The notes beneath the pieces are model-generated. The model saw only the letters and a list, made by a program, of their open reading frames with translations. It was not told where the DNA came from and did not search any database. A stretch of 64,000 nt of DNA from Roseovarius sp. M141 (GTDB lineage Bacteria > Pseudomonadota > Alphaproteobacteria > Rhodobacterales > Rhodobacteraceae), in assembly GCF_024355225.1 (NCBI RefSeq), contig NZ_VCNH01000008.1, positions 1,674,001 to 1,738,000 on the forward strand. Reading direction: 5' to 3'. Below are positions 49,797 through 59,586 of this stretch, in pieces; within the stretch, counting starts at the first letter, position 1, and the number at the start of each line of letters is the position of its first letter. Both the position numbers and the translations under genes were made by a program.

Positions 49797-50717
49797 GTGC
49801 AAACGACGGTGACAAAACCCATTTCGTTCGACGGCGTTGGCCTGCACTCGGGCCTGTCCGCACGGTTGGTGATCCGTCCCGCAGCCGTTGACCATGGCAT
49901 CGTCTTTCGCCGGGTGGATTGCCCGGCTGGCACCGGGGACATCCCTGCGCTTTGGACCCATGTAAATCAGACTCCGCTCTGCACCCGGCTGGAAAATGCC
50001 CATGGTGTGCAAGTTTCAACGGTGGAACATGTGATGGCCGCCCTGATGGGCTGTGGCATTCACAATGCGCTGATCACAGTCGACGGACCGGAAGTGCCCA
50101 TTCTCGACGGCAGCTCGGCGCTGTTTGTGCGCGGCATCTTGCAGACCGGCCTGCGCAAGCAGGGGCAGCCGGTGCGCGCACTGCGCGTCCTGCGCGCGGT
50201 CGAGGTGCGCCGCGGGAACGCCTGGGCGCGGCTGACGCCGCATGACACACTGACGATCGAATTCGATATCGCCTTTGACGAAGCGGCGATCGGCGTGCAG
50301 AAGAAAACGCTGAACATGGCGAATGGCAGCTTTGTACGGGAACTGGCCAGTAGCCGCACGTTCTGCCGCAAGTCGGATGTAGACGCGATGCGTGCCAGCG
50401 GCCTTGCGCTGGGTGGTTCGCTGGATAATGCCGTCGTCGTGGACGGGGCCGATGTGCTCAGCCCCGGTGGCCTGCGCCACAGCGACGAGGCTGTGCGCCA
50501 CAAGATGCTGGATGCATTGGGGGATCTGGCACTGGCCGGTGCGCCGCTGCTGGGGTTCTATCAGGGGCATCTGGCCGGCCATGCACTGACCAACGATCTG
50601 CTGCGCGCATTATTTGATCAGCCGGGCGCGGTGGAGTGGGTGACCTGCGACGCGACGCTCGCGGCCAAGCTGCCCGGCGCGGGCGTGCATTGGGGCGAAG
50701 TGCCGCAAGTCGCGTGA
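49797..50717 (+). CDS. lpxC: UDP-3-O-acyl-N-acetylglucosamine deacetylase
   Basis: 306 residues from GTG 49797 behind GAGGG; the frame extends upstream but that part has no LpxC homology. Zinc ligands are His78 (VEHVMAAL), His235 and Asp239 (HKMLDALGD), with catalytic Glu77 and His262 (AGH). SRTFC (about 186-190) is a conserved loop. It catalyses the committed step of lipid A synthesis. Preceded by the ftsZ terminator and a CtrA-type box, so probably transcribed on its own. Confidence 0.95.
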   Translation: MQTTVTKPISFDGVGLHSGLSARLVIRPAAVDHGIVFRRVDCPAGTGDIPALWTHVNQTPLCTRLENAHGVQVSTVEHVMAALMGCGIHNALITVDGPEVPILDGSSALFVRGILQTGLRKQGQPVRALRVLRAVEVRRGNAWARLTPHDTLTIEFDIAFDEAAIGVQKKTLNMANGSFVRELASSRTFCRKSDVDAMRASGLALGGSLDNAVVVDGADVLSPGGLRHSDEAVRHKMLDALGDLALAGAPLLGFYQGHLAGHALTNDLLRALFDQPGAVEWVTCDATLAAKLPGAGVHWGEVPQVA

Positions 50718-50865
50718 CGCGCATGTTTCCCATGCATCGCACATGCGGTCCTGCGCCGGTGTGGCGATTTGCGCCAACTCCTTTGTCTCGCTTGGATTTC
50801 TCTGCTGGCACAGACCGGATGATTGGGCTACAACCCGATCAACGGGGAAGAAGGGCAGATCAGGC

Positions 50866-51753
50866 ATGACGTTTGGCAGACAGGGCGCTACATCGCGCGC
50901 GAAACTGGCGGCAAAACAAGCGGCGAAACTGACGGGTGCGCTTCTGTTGTCGGCGGCGCTCGCGTCTTGCGGCGGTATCTCCAGCAAAGTCGAGCGCGGC
51001 GATGTCGACTATGAAAATTACACGGCCCAGCAGATATTTGAACGCGGCGAATATGATCTGGCGGCGAACAGACCTGCGGTGGCCGCCCAAAGCTTTGCCG
51101 AGATCGAGCGGCTCTTCCCTTATTCGGACCTGACCAAGCGTGCCGTGATCATGCAGGCGTTTTCCTATCATCTCGACCAGAGCTATGAGGAAAGCCGCAG
51201 TGCCGCGCAGCGCTATATCGATTTCTATCCAACGGACGAGGATGCGGCCTATGCGCAATATCTTCTTGCGCTCAGCTATTACGACCAGATTGACGAAGTT
51301 GGCCGCGATCAGGGCCTGACCTTTCAGGCGCTTCAGGCGCTGCGCAAGGTGATCGAACTGTATCCCGACAGCGAATATGCCCGGTCTGCGATGCTGAAAT
51401 TCGATCTGGCCTTTGACCACCTCGCCGCCAAGGAGATGGAGGTCGGGCGCTACTATCTCAAGCGCGATCACTTCCCCGCGTCGATCAATCGTTTCCGTGT
51501 TGTGGTCGAGGATTTCCAGACCACATCCCACACCGCCGAGGCGCTGTACCGTCTGATCGAGGCGTATCTGTCCCTGGGTCTGAACGACGAGGCGCAGACT
51601 GCCGGCGCGATTCTGGGCTACAACTTCCGCTCGACCGCGTGGTATCAGGACGGCTATCTGCTGCTGACCCAGCGTGGGCTGAAGATGGAGGCGCGCGGCG
51701 ATAATTGGCTGGGGCAGGTGTATCGCCAGATGATCAAGGGCCAGTGGCTGTAA
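50866..51753 (+). CDS. bamD: outer-membrane assembly lipoprotein BamD
   Basis: 295 residues from ATG 50866. Basic N-terminus, hydrophobic stretch and lipobox LASC (about residue 35), then TPR repeats (ADYENYTAQQIFERGEYDLA to KRDHFPASINRFRVVVEDFQ). BamD is an essential partner of BamA in inserting beta-barrel proteins. 148 bp behind lpxC, followed by recN. Conserved order in this group. Confidence 0.93.
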   Translation: MTFGRQGATSRAKLAAKQAAKLTGALLLSAALASCGGISSKVERGDVDYENYTAQQIFERGEYDLAANRPAVAAQSFAEIERLFPYSDLTKRAVIMQAFSYHLDQSYEESRSAAQRYIDFYPTDEDAAYAQYLLALSYYDQIDEVGRDQGLTFQALQALRKVIELYPDSEYARSAMLKFDLAFDHLAAKEMEVGRYYLKRDHFPASINRFRVVVEDFQTTSHTAEALYRLIEAYLSLGLNDEAQTAGAILGYNFRSTAWYQDGYLLLTQRGLKMEARGDNWLGQVYRQMIKGQWL

Positions 51754-51903
51754 CGCATGAGGTGGGCTAGGGCTCGCGCTGCGGGTTCAATGCGTTTCGC
51801 ATTCCGCTTGAAGGGCGGGTGGAGTGCGGAACGCAGCCCAGATCGAAACGGCACCTGCCTTCTGCGTTTCTCCGAGCCAGAAAAACCCAAAAGGCTTTAG
51901 GCA

Positions 51904-53553
51904 ATGCTGCGCAGTCTTGATATTCGCGACATGTTGATCATCGACCGGCTGGAACTGACGTTCCGGCCCGGCCTGAATGCGCTGACCGGTGAGACCGGGG
52001 CAGGCAAATCGATCCTGCTGGACAGTCTCGGGTTTGTCCTGGGGTGGCGTGGCCGGGCCGAACTGGTCCGCGCGGGCGCCGAACAGGGCGAGGTTACGGC
52101 GGTGTTCGATCTGCCGCCGGGCCACGCCGCACATGCCGTCTTGGACGAGGCGGGAATTCCCGCCAGTGACGAGCTGATCCTGCGGCGCATCAATACCGCC
52201 GAGGGCCGCAAGACGGCGTGGGTCAATGATCGACGCTGCTCGGGTGAGGTGCTGCGCAGCCTCAGCGATACGCTGGTCGAACTGCATGGCCAGCACGATG
52301 ATCGCGGCTTGCTCAACGCGCGTGGCCACCGGGCGCTGCTGGACGAATACGGACAAATGGATGCACTGCGGGCTGAAATGCGCAGCGCATGGCGCGCGCG
52401 GCAGACGGCCATGAAAGCCCTGAAAACCGCCGAAGACGCGCTGGAGGAAGTGCGCAGCGAAGAAGAATACCTGCGTCACGCGGTTGCCGAGATGCGCGCG
52501 CTGTCGCCCGAACCGGGCGAAGACGGCGAATTGGATGTGCGTCGCCGCATGATGCAGGCCGCTGAACGCGTGCGCGCCGATATCGCCAAGGCCGCGCAGG
52601 CCCTCGGCGGGCAGGGGGCCGAAGGCGCCGCCGGTGATGCGCTGCGCTGGCTGGAGGATGCGGCGGCGCAGGTTGAGGGCCAGCTTGATGCGCCCATCGC
52701 CGCTCTGGGACGTGCGCTGGTTGAACTGGACGACGCGGCGCGCGGCGTCGACGACTGCGTCGAGGCGCTGGCCTTCAACCCCGCTGAGCTGGAGGAAACC
52801 GAAGAGCGCCTTTTTGCGATCCGTGCGCTGGCGCGCAAGCATGGTGTGGGGCCGGACGCGCTGGGCGATTTCGCCGAGGGCTTGGAGCAGCGCCTCGCCG
52901 CGCTCGACGCGGGTGATGCCCGGATCGAGGGGCTGCGCGCCGATCTGAAACGCGCATGCAAACTCTATGACGACAGCGCCGCCGCCCTCAGTGCTGGGCG
53001 GGCCGAGGCGGCCGGGCGCCTGGACACCGCCGTGATGGCCGAACTGGCCCCGCTCAAGATGGAGCGCGCAGTGTTCGAGACGACCATGACCGAACTGCCC
53101 CCCGGGCCCGACGGCATCGACGAGGTTGCCTTTCGCGTCGCGACAAATCCTGGCGCGCCCTCGGGACCGCTTGCCAAGATTGCCTCCGGCGGCGAACTCA
53201 GCCGCTTCCTGCTGGCTCTCAAGGTGTGCCTGACGGGCACGCAGCCGGGTCTCACGATGATCTTCGACGAGATCGACCGCGGCGTCGGCGGGGCGACAGC
53301 TGATGCAGTTGGACGGCGGCTGGCGGATCTGGCGCAGGGCGGTCAGGTTCTGGTCGTCACGCATAGCCCACAGGTGGCGGCACTGGCCGCACATCATTGG
53401 CGGGTGGAAAAGCGGGTGGAAGGTGGGATGACGCTATCGACGGTCATGCCGCTGGACGCAGATCAGCGCGTGGACGAGATCGCGCGCATGCTATCGGGCG
53501 ACACGATCACCGCCGCCGCGCGCGCCGCTGCCCAAGCGCTGATGGCTGGCTGA
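51904..53553 (+). CDS. recN: DNA repair ATPase RecN
   Basis: 549 residues. SMC-like: Walker A GETGAGKS (29-36), long coiled-coil arms (about 160-380 with Ala/Glu/Arg heptads), then signature ASGGELSRFLLALK, Walker B MIFDEIDRGVGG and the His-loop VVTHSPQVAALA. Helps double-strand-break repair by holding DNA ends. Gap of 150 bp from bamD with GC-rich inverted segments. Confidence 0.96.
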   Translation: MLRSLDIRDMLIIDRLELTFRPGLNALTGETGAGKSILLDSLGFVLGWRGRAELVRAGAEQGEVTAVFDLPPGHAAHAVLDEAGIPASDELILRRINTAEGRKTAWVNDRRCSGEVLRSLSDTLVELHGQHDDRGLLNARGHRALLDEYGQMDALRAEMRSAWRARQTAMKALKTAEDALEEVRSEEEYLRHAVAEMRALSPEPGEDGELDVRRRMMQAAERVRADIAKAAQALGGQGAEGAAGDALRWLEDAAAQVEGQLDAPIAALGRALVELDDAARGVDDCVEALAFNPAELEETEERLFAIRALARKHGVGPDALGDFAEGLEQRLAALDAGDARIEGLRADLKRACKLYDDSAAALSAGRAEAAGRLDTAVMAELAPLKMERAVFETTMTELPPGPDGIDEVAFRVATNPGAPSGPLAKIASGGELSRFLLALKVCLTGTQPGLTMIFDEIDRGVGGATADAVGRRLADLAQGGQVLVVTHSPQVAALAAHHWRVEKRVEGGMTLSTVMPLDADQRVDEIARMLSGDTITAAARAAAQALMAG

Positions 53554-53577
53554 ATTTGCAGCGCCGCGTTGGGGGAA

Positions 53578-53680
53578 CCTGCGGGAGCCTCCGGCGGGAG
53601 TATTTTCGGAACATTGAAAATGGTGCGCGCCGCACTGCTTTTTCTTGGTCAAAATACCCAAAAAACCAGCATTTTCAGCG
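53578..53680 (+). repeat. dispersed intergenic repeat, copy A
   Basis: Sits between the converging recN and pyrG genes. Two conserved parts are seen: GGCGGGAGTATTTTCGGAAC plus ATTGAAAATGG (53594-53624), matched by the minus strand of 36741-36773, and GCTTTTTCTTGG-N3-AAATACCCAAA (53637-53662), matched by the minus strand of 57801-57834. Confidence 0.6.
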
Positions 53681-53691
53681 CGCGTCGCGCC

Positions 53692-55335
53692 CTAGACGAG
53701 GCGCGAGGTTTCCACGGCGGCGCGCACGAAATCGTCGAACAGAGGGTGCGTCGCGAACGGCTTGGATTTCAGCTCGGGGTGGAACTGCACGCCGATGAAC
53801 CACGGATGATCTGCCCATTCCACGATCTCGGGCAGACGTCCGTCGGGCGACATGCCGGAAAACCGCAGGCCGCACTTCTCCAGCTTCTCGCGATACTTCG
53901 TGTCGACCTCATAGCGGTGGCGGTGGCGTTCTTCGATGGAGGTGGTGCCGTAGATTTCGGCGACGCGGCTGCCCTCCTTGAGGGTGGCATTATAGGCACC
54001 GAGACGCATGGTACCGCCTTTGTCGTCAGTCACCTTGCGCTTGACCTTGTCATTGCCCTGCACCCATTCCTTGAGGTGGTAGACCACCGGCTCGAACCGT
54101 TTGGCGCCGGATTCGTGGTCGAATTCCTCTGATCCGGCTGTGGACATGCCGGCAACATTGCGGGCGGCCTCGATCACGGCCAGCTGCATGCCAAGGCATA
54201 TGCCCATGTAGGGGATCTTGCGCTCGCGCGCGAATTGGGCCGCCTTGATCTTTCCTTCGGTGCCGCGCTCGCCAAAGCCGCCGGGCACCAGGATCGCGTG
54301 GAAGCCGTCGAGGCGGCGTGCCGGGTCTTCGGTGTCAAAGACTTCGGCGTCGACCCATTTGACGTTGACCTTGACGCGGTTGGACATGCCGCCATGGGTC
54401 AGCGCCTCCTTGATTGATTTGTACGCATCCTCCAACTGGACATATTTGCCGACGATGGCGATGTTTACCTCACCATCGGTGTTGTAGATGCGGTCCGCCA
54501 CATCCTTCCAGACGGTCAGGTCGGGGCGGGGCGCGGGCGATATATCGAACGCGTCCAGAACGGCCTGATCCAGCCCCTCGCGGTGATAGGCCAGCGGTGC
54601 CTCGTAGATGGATTTCAGGTCGTAGGCGGCGACCACATGCTCTTTGCGCACGTTGCAGAACAGCGCGATCTTTTCGCGTTCTTTTTCGGGGATGGGGTGT
54701 TCGGAGCGGCAGACCAGGATGTCGGGCGCTATGCCGATGCTCTGCAATTCCTTGACGCTGTGCTGGGTCGGTTTGGTCTTCAACTCGCCGCTCGCTGCCA
54801 GATAGGGCAGCAGTGTGAGGTGCATGAAGATGCATTGCCCGCGCGGTTGGTCGTGGCTGAACTGGCGGATCGCCTCGAAGAACGGCAGGCCCTCGATATC
54901 GCCCACGGTGCCGCCGATTTCGCAGAGCATGAAATCGACCTCGTCCTGACCGATGGCGAGGAAGTCCTTGATCTCGTTGGTGACGTGCGGGACAACCTGA
55001 ATCGTTTTCCCCAGATAATCGCCGCGCCGTTCCTTTTCCAGCACGTTGGAATAGATGCGCCCCGAACTGACCGAGTCAGTCATGCGGGCGGGCACGCCGG
55101 TGAACCGTTCGTAATGGCCCAGATCCAGGTCGGTCTCGGCGCCGTCATCAGTGACGAAGACCTCGCCATGTTCGAACGGCGACATCGTGCCGGGATCGAC
55201 ATTCAGATAGGGGTCCAGCTTGCGCAGGCGCACCGAAAATCCGCGCGCCTGCAACAATGCCCCCAGCGCGGCAGAGGCCAGCCCCTTGCCTAAGGAAGAG
55301 ACGACACCGCCGGTGATAAAGATGTAACGAGCCAT
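53692..55335 (-). CDS. pyrG: CTP synthase
   Basis: 547 residues. N-terminal synthetase domain: [20 protein letters not shown]-loop, [20 protein letters not shown], and [15 protein letters not shown]-terminal class I glutaminase with nucleophile Cys380 in GICLGMQ and His/Glu in VQFHPE. Makes CTP from UTP, glutamine and ATP. Encoded opposite to recN and 187 bp downstream of secG on the minus strand, a common pairing. Confidence 0.98.
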   Translation of the reverse strand: MARYIFITGGVVSSLGKGLASAALGALLQARGFSVRLRKLDPYLNVDPGTMSPFEHGEVFVTDDGAETDLDLGHYERFTGVPARMTDSVSSGRIYSNVLEKERRGDYLGKTIQVVPHVTNEIKDFLAIGQDEVDFMLCEIGGTVGDIEGLPFFEAIRQFSHDQPRGQCIFMHLTLLPYLAASGELKTKPTQHSVKELQSIGIAPDILVCRSEHPIPEKEREKIALFCNVRKEHVVAAYDLKSIYEAPLAYHREGLDQAVLDAFDISPAPRPDLTVWKDVADRIYNTDGEVNIAIVGKYVQLEDAYKSIKEALTHGGMSNRVKVNVKWVDAEVFDTEDPARRLDGFHAILVPGGFGERGTEGKIKAAQFARERKIPYMGICLGMQLAVIEAARNVAGMSTAGSEEFDHESGAKRFEPVVYHLKEWVQGNDKVKRKVTDDKGGTMRLGAYNATLKEGSRVAEIYGTTSIEERHRHRYEVDTKYREKLEKCGLRFSGMSPDGRLPEIVEWADHPWFIGVQFHPELKSKPFATHPLFDDFVRAAVETSRLV

Positions 55336-55522
55336 TGGCAGGCGGTCCCCCGTGATGGAAGGCCCATAAAACGGGCCTGATTTCGTGCAATTGCGGGTTC
55401 AAGAAACCGCAGCACCACGGGACTTGAGCCATAGAGGATTCGGGCGGGGCGCGCAACCGCGCCGCGACTGTTTAGCTGGGATGCATCAGGCAGCTATCGG
55501 CGGCCCGAATAATTGGCTGAAG

Positions 55523-55891
55523 TTATTCTGCGGTCGGCAAAAGGGGCGCGTTGGTGTCGCTATCGTCCAGCGATTGCAACGGAGAGGTGCCGCTGGCCGG
55601 ATCGACGGGCGCTTCATCGCGCCGGGGCGCGTCGACCAAGCGGTCCAGCACCGAACTGCCTGCCGAATTGCTGGCTGCGATGATGGTCAACGCCATCGAG
55701 GTGCAGATGAACGCGCCGGCCAGCACCCATGTCAGCTTGCCCATGGCTGTCCCGGCCGAACGGCCTGCGACGCGGCCACCACCGCCCCCGCCGCCCATGC
55801 CCAGACCGCCGCCCTCCGAGCGTTGCAGAAGCACGGCGCCGATCAGCGCCAGCGCCAGAAGGAGGTGGATGATGAGAACGACGTTTTCCAT
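55523..55891 (-). CDS. secG: preprotein translocase subunit SecG
   Basis: 122 residues. Two transmembrane helices (VVLIIHLLLALALIGAVLLQ and about 54-75) separated by the Gly-rich loop SEGGGLGMGGGGGGG, then a low-complexity Asp/Ser/Pro tail. Auxiliary subunit of the SecYEG channel. Upstream of pyrG on the minus strand and divergent from purA. Confidence 0.93.
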   Translation of the reverse strand: MENVVLIIHLLLALALIGAVLLQRSEGGGLGMGGGGGGGRVAGRSAGTAMGKLTWVLAGAFICTSMALTIIAASNSAGSSVLDRLVDAPRRDEAPVDPASGTSPLQSLDDSDTNAPLLPTAE

Positions 55892-56227
55892 TGAGCGGCC
55901 TGCCGGGTAGGGGGAATCTGAGGAAGTCTTGGGCGGTATCTAAAGCGTTTCGAGGTCAAGTTAAACCACGACTTGACATCAAAGCGCGAACAACCGCGAT
56001 GTGGCGTAGGCGTTTCGAGGTTTTTTCGCGGCTCAGCAATATCACGACAGGCTTTATGGAATTTCCCCGCCCCCCGCAACCCGGCATCGGCGCGCAGATG
56101 CCGGGCACTGGCCGGGTTTGCGGTGAAAATCACTGGCCGACGTTTCGGAAGAACGCTTTAGAGGTTTCACCTCGCGCTGCGCATGGCTACAAGGGCGCGG
56201 GTTTACCGAACAGATAAGAGGTCCAGC
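55892..56227. promoter_or_regulatory. secG-purA divergent intergenic region
   Basis: 336 bp without a gene. Contains a perfect 12-bp direct repeat GCGTTTCGAGGT at 55945-55956 and 56010-56021 (65-bp period) and a consensus-like TTGACA at 55973-55978 without a clear -10. These are candidate control sites for purA or secG. Confidence 0.45.
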
Positions 56228-57523
56228 ATGGCAAACGTGGTCGTCGTAGGCGCTCAGTGGGGCGACGAAGGCAAGGGCAAGATTGTCGACTGGCTGAGCG
56301 AGCGCGCAGACGTCATCGCACGGTTTCAGGGCGGCCATAACGCCGGTCACACGCTGGTCGTGGATGGCAAGGTCTACAAGCTGAACGCGCTGCCCTCGGG
56401 TGTGGTGCGTGGCGGCAAGCTGAGCGTGATCGGCAACGGCGTGGTGCTGGATCCGTGGCATCTGGTGAACGAGATCGCCAAGATTCGCGAGCAGGGCGTC
56501 GACATTTCGCCCGAAACGCTGATGATCGCCGAAAACACGGCGCTGATCCTGCCGATCCATGGCGAACTGGACCGCGCGCGCGAAGAGGCCGCCAGCAAGG
56601 GCACCAAGATCGGCACCACCGGGCGCGGCATCGGCCCGGCCTATGAGGACAAGGTCGGTCGCCGGTCGGTCCGCGTCGCTGATCTGGGTGATCTGGCGAC
56701 GTTGGAGGCGCGGGTGGACCGCGCGCTTCAGCATCATGACCCGTTGCGCAAGGGGCTCGGGATCGATCCGGTGGACCGCGACGGGCTGATCGCCCAACTG
56801 CGCGAGATCGCGCCGGAGATCCTGCAATATGCCGCACCCGTCTGGAAGGTGCTGAACGACAAGCGCAAGGCCGGTAAGCGCATCCTGTTCGAGGGGGCGC
56901 AAGGCGCGCTGCTGGACATCGATTTCGGCACGTACCCTTTTGTTACCTCGTCCAATGTGATTGCAGGGCAGGCGGCCACCGGTGTGGGCGTTGGTCCGAA
57001 CGCGATCAATTATGTGCTGGGCATCGTCAAGGCTTACACGACCCGCGTCGGCGAAGGCCCGTTCCCGACCGAGCTGGACGATGATAACGGCCAGCGGCTG
57101 GGCGAGCGGGGCCGCGAATTCGGCACCGTGACGGGCCGCAAGCGTCGTTGTGGCTGGTTCGATGCCGCGCTGGTGCGCCAGACCTGCGCCACATCGGGCG
57201 TCAAGGGCATCGCGCTGACCAAGCTGGACGTGCTGGACGGGTTCGAGACCCTGCGCATCTGCACCGGCTACGAACTGGACGGCGAGCGGCTGGACTACCT
57301 GCCGACCGCCGCCGACCGGCAAGCCCGCTGCAAGCCGATCTACGAGGAGATGCCGGGCTGGTCCGAATCGACCGAGGGCGCGCGCAGCTGGGCCGACCTG
57401 CCTGCCGGGGCAATCAAATATGTGCGCCGCGTCGAAGAGTTGATCGAATGCCCCGTCGCGCTACTGTCAACCTCGCCGGAGCGGGAAGATACCATTCTGG
57501 TGACTGACCCCTTCGCGGACTGA
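56228..57523 (+). CDS. purA: adenylosuccinate synthetase
   Basis: 431 residues from ATG 56228. GTP-binding [16 protein letters not shown] (about 8-23), GGHNAGHT with the catalytic His, [40 protein letters not shown] and KLDVLDGFE. Converts IMP to adenylosuccinate in AMP synthesis. A DUF2842 gene follows by 31 bp. Confidence 0.98.
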   Translation: MANVVVVGAQWGDEGKGKIVDWLSERADVIARFQGGHNAGHTLVVDGKVYKLNALPSGVVRGGKLSVIGNGVVLDPWHLVNEIAKIREQGVDISPETLMIAENTALILPIHGELDRAREEAASKGTKIGTTGRGIGPAYEDKVGRRSVRVADLGDLATLEARVDRALQHHDPLRKGLGIDPVDRDGLIAQLREIAPEILQYAAPVWKVLNDKRKAGKRILFEGAQGALLDIDFGTYPFVTSSNVIAGQAATGVGVGPNAINYVLGIVKAYTTRVGEGPFPTELDDDNGQRLGERGREFGTVTGRKRRCGWFDAALVRQTCATSGVKGIALTKLDVLDGFETLRICTGYELDGERLDYLPTAADRQARCKPIYEEMPGWSESTEGARSWADLPAGAIKYVRRVEELIECPVALLSTSPEREDTILVTDPFAD

Positions 57524-57554
57524 TCCCATCGTCGAGCGAACAAGGAGAGACGGC

Positions 57555-57794
57555 ATGGCCCTCAGCTATAAGGCGCGCAGGCGCTGGTCCCTGGTGATCC
57601 TGCTGATTGGCCTGCCGATATACATCGTTGCGGCAATCAGTCTGATCGCATGGTTGCCGGATCTGCCGGGCTGGATGACATTGCTGGTCTATGTGGTGGT
57701 GGGGTTCGCCTGGATGGTGCCGCTGAAATTCGTGTTCCTCGGAATCGGTCAGGCGGACCCCGATGCGCCCGACCCCGAGGCCGGTTTGCGGTGA
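57555..57794 (+). CDS. small membrane protein, DUF2842 type
   Basis: 79 residues with two hydrophobic helices (about 13-33 and 40-64) joined by LPDLPGWM, a basic N-terminus (LSYKARRRW) and an acidic tail. Its size and place behind purA fit the alphaproteobacterial DUF2842 family (family name from memory). RBS AAGGAGAGA. Function unknown. Confidence 0.8.
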   Translation: MALSYKARRRWSLVILLIGLPIYIVAAISLIAWLPDLPGWMTLLVYVVVGFAWMVPLKFVFLGIGQADPDAPDPEAGLR

Positions 57795-57800
57795 TGGCGC

Positions 57801-57834
57801 GGTATTTGGGTATTTATCCCAAGAAAAAGCACCT
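57801..57834 (-). repeat. dispersed intergenic repeat, copy C
   Basis: The minus strand reads GCTTTTTCTTGGGATAAATA then CCCAAATACC, matching the second half of the element at 53637-53667 (GCTTTTTCTTGG-N3-AAATACCCAAA). It lies right behind the DUF2842 gene. Confidence 0.55.
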
Positions 57835-57895
57835 TTAACGTATCATAAGGAGTGGGGCGCGCCATGCGGCCTGCGGTTGTTGCAAAGGTGGCCTC

Positions 57896-58411
57896 ATGAC
57901 CTCATCGCCCTCATATTGCGCGCTGATGGCGCGGTATAACCTGTGGCAGAACGGATCGCTGCTGTCGGCGGCGGATGGGTTGGGCGATGACGTGCGCAGG
58001 CAGGAACGGGGTGCGTTTTTCGGATCGATCTTTGGCACGCTGAATCATCTTTTGTGGGCTGACTTGATCTGGATGTCGCGATTCGACGGCGGCGCCCCGC
58101 CGGAGGGTGGTATTGACGCCAGTCCCGGGCTGTTGGCTGATTGGCACGCCTACTGCGCTGCACGGGCGCAGGCGGACAAGCGGATTCTGGGTTGGGCCGA
58201 CCGGCTGAATCCCGAGGATCTGGCCGGGGATCTGACTTGGGTTTCCGGCGCCACGGGGCGCGAAATGGCGCGGCCGATGGGATTGTGCGCTGTGCATCTG
58301 TTCAATCACCAGACGCATCACCGTGGGCAGGTTCACGCGATGTTGACCGCGGCAGGCGCGCGGCCGGGTCCGACCGATCTGGTATTCATGCCCGAGGATG
58401 TCGGGCTTTGA
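57896..58411 (+). CDS. DinB-family (metal-binding four-helix bundle) protein
   Basis: 171 residues. YCALMARYNLWQNGSLLSAA at the start, TLNHLLWADLIWMSRF (first metal His, about residue 50) and HLFNHQTHHRGQVHAMLTAA (second and third His, about 132-150): the DinB/YfiT His triad. Relatives include DNA-damage-inducible proteins and thiol-dependent S-transferases; the activity here is unknown. Last gene before the dcw regulatory region. Confidence 0.9.
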   Translation: MTSSPSYCALMARYNLWQNGSLLSAADGLGDDVRRQERGAFFGSIFGTLNHLLWADLIWMSRFDGGAPPEGGIDASPGLLADWHAYCAARAQADKRILGWADRLNPEDLAGDLTWVSGATGREMARPMGLCAVHLFNHQTHHRGQVHAMLTAAGARPGPTDLVFMPEDVGL

Positions 58412-58734
58412 CGTGATCGGTTCCGTGCCATGGGAAACCATGGGACGAAATGGGGCGCCGGTCAGTCCGATATGGAATTGCATGCCGTTTGGTGTGTGAC
58501 GGGCCGCGAATCTAGGCGTACCCATGTTCGATTTCCAGTTTGAGCCCTGGTGCTTTTGGGCGGCACAGATACGCACGCCTGTGGTTTTTCGGTCGATTCG
58601 GAAATAAATCGGGAATTTACGGGAAAAACTTGGGTCATCTTTGGTGCCACAAGATGTAGCGGAAGTGGGTGAAATTTCATCTAGGTTCTGCGCCTTCTCA
58701 CAAATCCGTGTCACATGATCTTGCTTTGTACTCC

Positions 58735-58743
58735 TGTGGATAA
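58735..58743 (-). promoter_or_regulatory. DnaA box
   Basis: TTATCCACA on the minus strand, a perfect consensus DnaA box, 40 bp upstream of the MraZ-box-like repeats. A single box does not make an origin; it could couple dcw expression to DnaA. Confidence 0.5.
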
Positions 58744-58780
58744 CTACATCCTGTGGTCGGTTGTGTCATTTTATAGTTGC

Positions 58781-58810
58781 TTCCCATGAATTCCCATGGC
58801 ATCCCTATAA
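58781..58810 (-). promoter_or_regulatory. MraZ-box-like triple repeat upstream of mraZ
   Basis: Plus strand TTCCCATGAA-TTCCCATGGC-ATCCCTATAA: three units with exact 10-bp period. On the minus strand each contains GGGA (TGGGA, TGGGA, AGGGA) separated by 5 bp. This is the arrangement known for the MraZ operator in E. coli (TGGGN repeats with 5-nt spacers), and it abuts the TATAAG -10 element. Confidence 0.65.
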
Positions 58811-59079
58811 GCGTGATGAGGACGGGACGACAACAAGGGACACCAAACGATCCCGCTTAATAATAACCATAGTCAGGTTTCATACAGGCATCCGACTTCA
58901 TCCAACAAAGAGATCCGGCGCGCGAGCGAGCAGACATCCCCCCAGGTGGCGCGCGCAGTCGGACACCCCGCCAAGAGCGGGACGAGGGCGACGGATTGGG
59001 CAGTGGCAGCCGCTCAATCCGTCGTTTTCGTTTCAAGGGGCGATTTCGATTAACCGAGGCAGGGCAAGGGGCCGCACCC

Positions 59080-59583
59080 GTGGCACGCAGGTTCAGAGGT
59101 GAAAGCCACCACAAGGTGGATACGAAGGGCAGGGTCTCGATCCCGGCCCTTTTTCGCCGTGTGATCGAGGCGTCCGATCCGAACTGGACCGACGGCCTGC
59201 CGCCCGAACTGATCATCGTTTACGGCGATCATCGCCGCAATTACCTGGAATGCTATACCGTCGATGCGATCGGTGAGGTCGATGACAAGATCGACGCGCT
59301 GCCGCGCGGCTCGATGGAGCGCAAGATGCTTCAGCGCCTGTTTCACGGCCAGTCCTTCCCGACCACGGTGGATGAGACCGGGCGCCTTGTGTTGCCCGCC
59401 AAGCTGCGCGCCAAGATCGGCCTGGAAGGCGAGGCGTTTTTCATCGCCGCCGGCGACACATTCCAGATCTGGAAGCCCGAGACCTATGAGGTCGAAGAGG
59501 CCGCCAAGACCGAAGAGTGGCTGGACGATCTGCCTGCGGATTTCGATCCGCTGGTGTTTCTGGATGGCGCAAAGGGGGAATAG
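59080..59583 (+). CDS. mraZ: transcriptional regulator MraZ
   Basis: 167 residues from GTG 59080 (relatives start at ARRFRGES). Two AbrB-like halves, each with the DxxxR motif: HKVDTKGRVSIPALFRR (about 11-27) and VDETGRLVLPAKLRAKIG (about 95-112). MraZ forms a ring and represses the dcw promoter in E. coli by binding the phased repeats seen here upstream. First gene of mraZ-rsmH-ftsL-ftsI-murE. Four bases separate it from rsmH. Confidence 0.95.
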   Translation: MARRFRGESHHKVDTKGRVSIPALFRRVIEASDPNWTDGLPPELIIVYGDHRRNYLECYTVDAIGEVDDKIDALPRGSMERKMLQRLFHGQSFPTTVDETGRLVLPAKLRAKIGLEGEAFFIAAGDTFQIWKPETYEVEEAAKTEEWLDDLPADFDPLVFLDGAKGE

Positions 59584-59586
59584 GCG

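Larger units (their letters stand above)
58412..59079 (+). promoter_or_regulatory. long regulatory region in front of mraZ
   Basis: 668 bp without a gene. Features seen: a perfect DnaA box (58735-58743), three 10-bp phased TTCCCATG-like repeats (58781-58810) and TATAAG at 58806-58811, likely the -10 of the mraZ promoter, leaving a leader of about 260 nt. The first 300 bp hold nothing I recognise. Confidence 0.55.

Noticed and set aside
55380..55480. A tRNA-like segment with GGGTTCAAG between secG and pyrG
   Set aside because: No acceptor stem, no anticodon arm and no correct T-loop length on either strand.
58412..59079. A replication origin upstream of mraZ
   Set aside because: Only one perfect DnaA box and no AT-rich unwinding region or origin genes are present.
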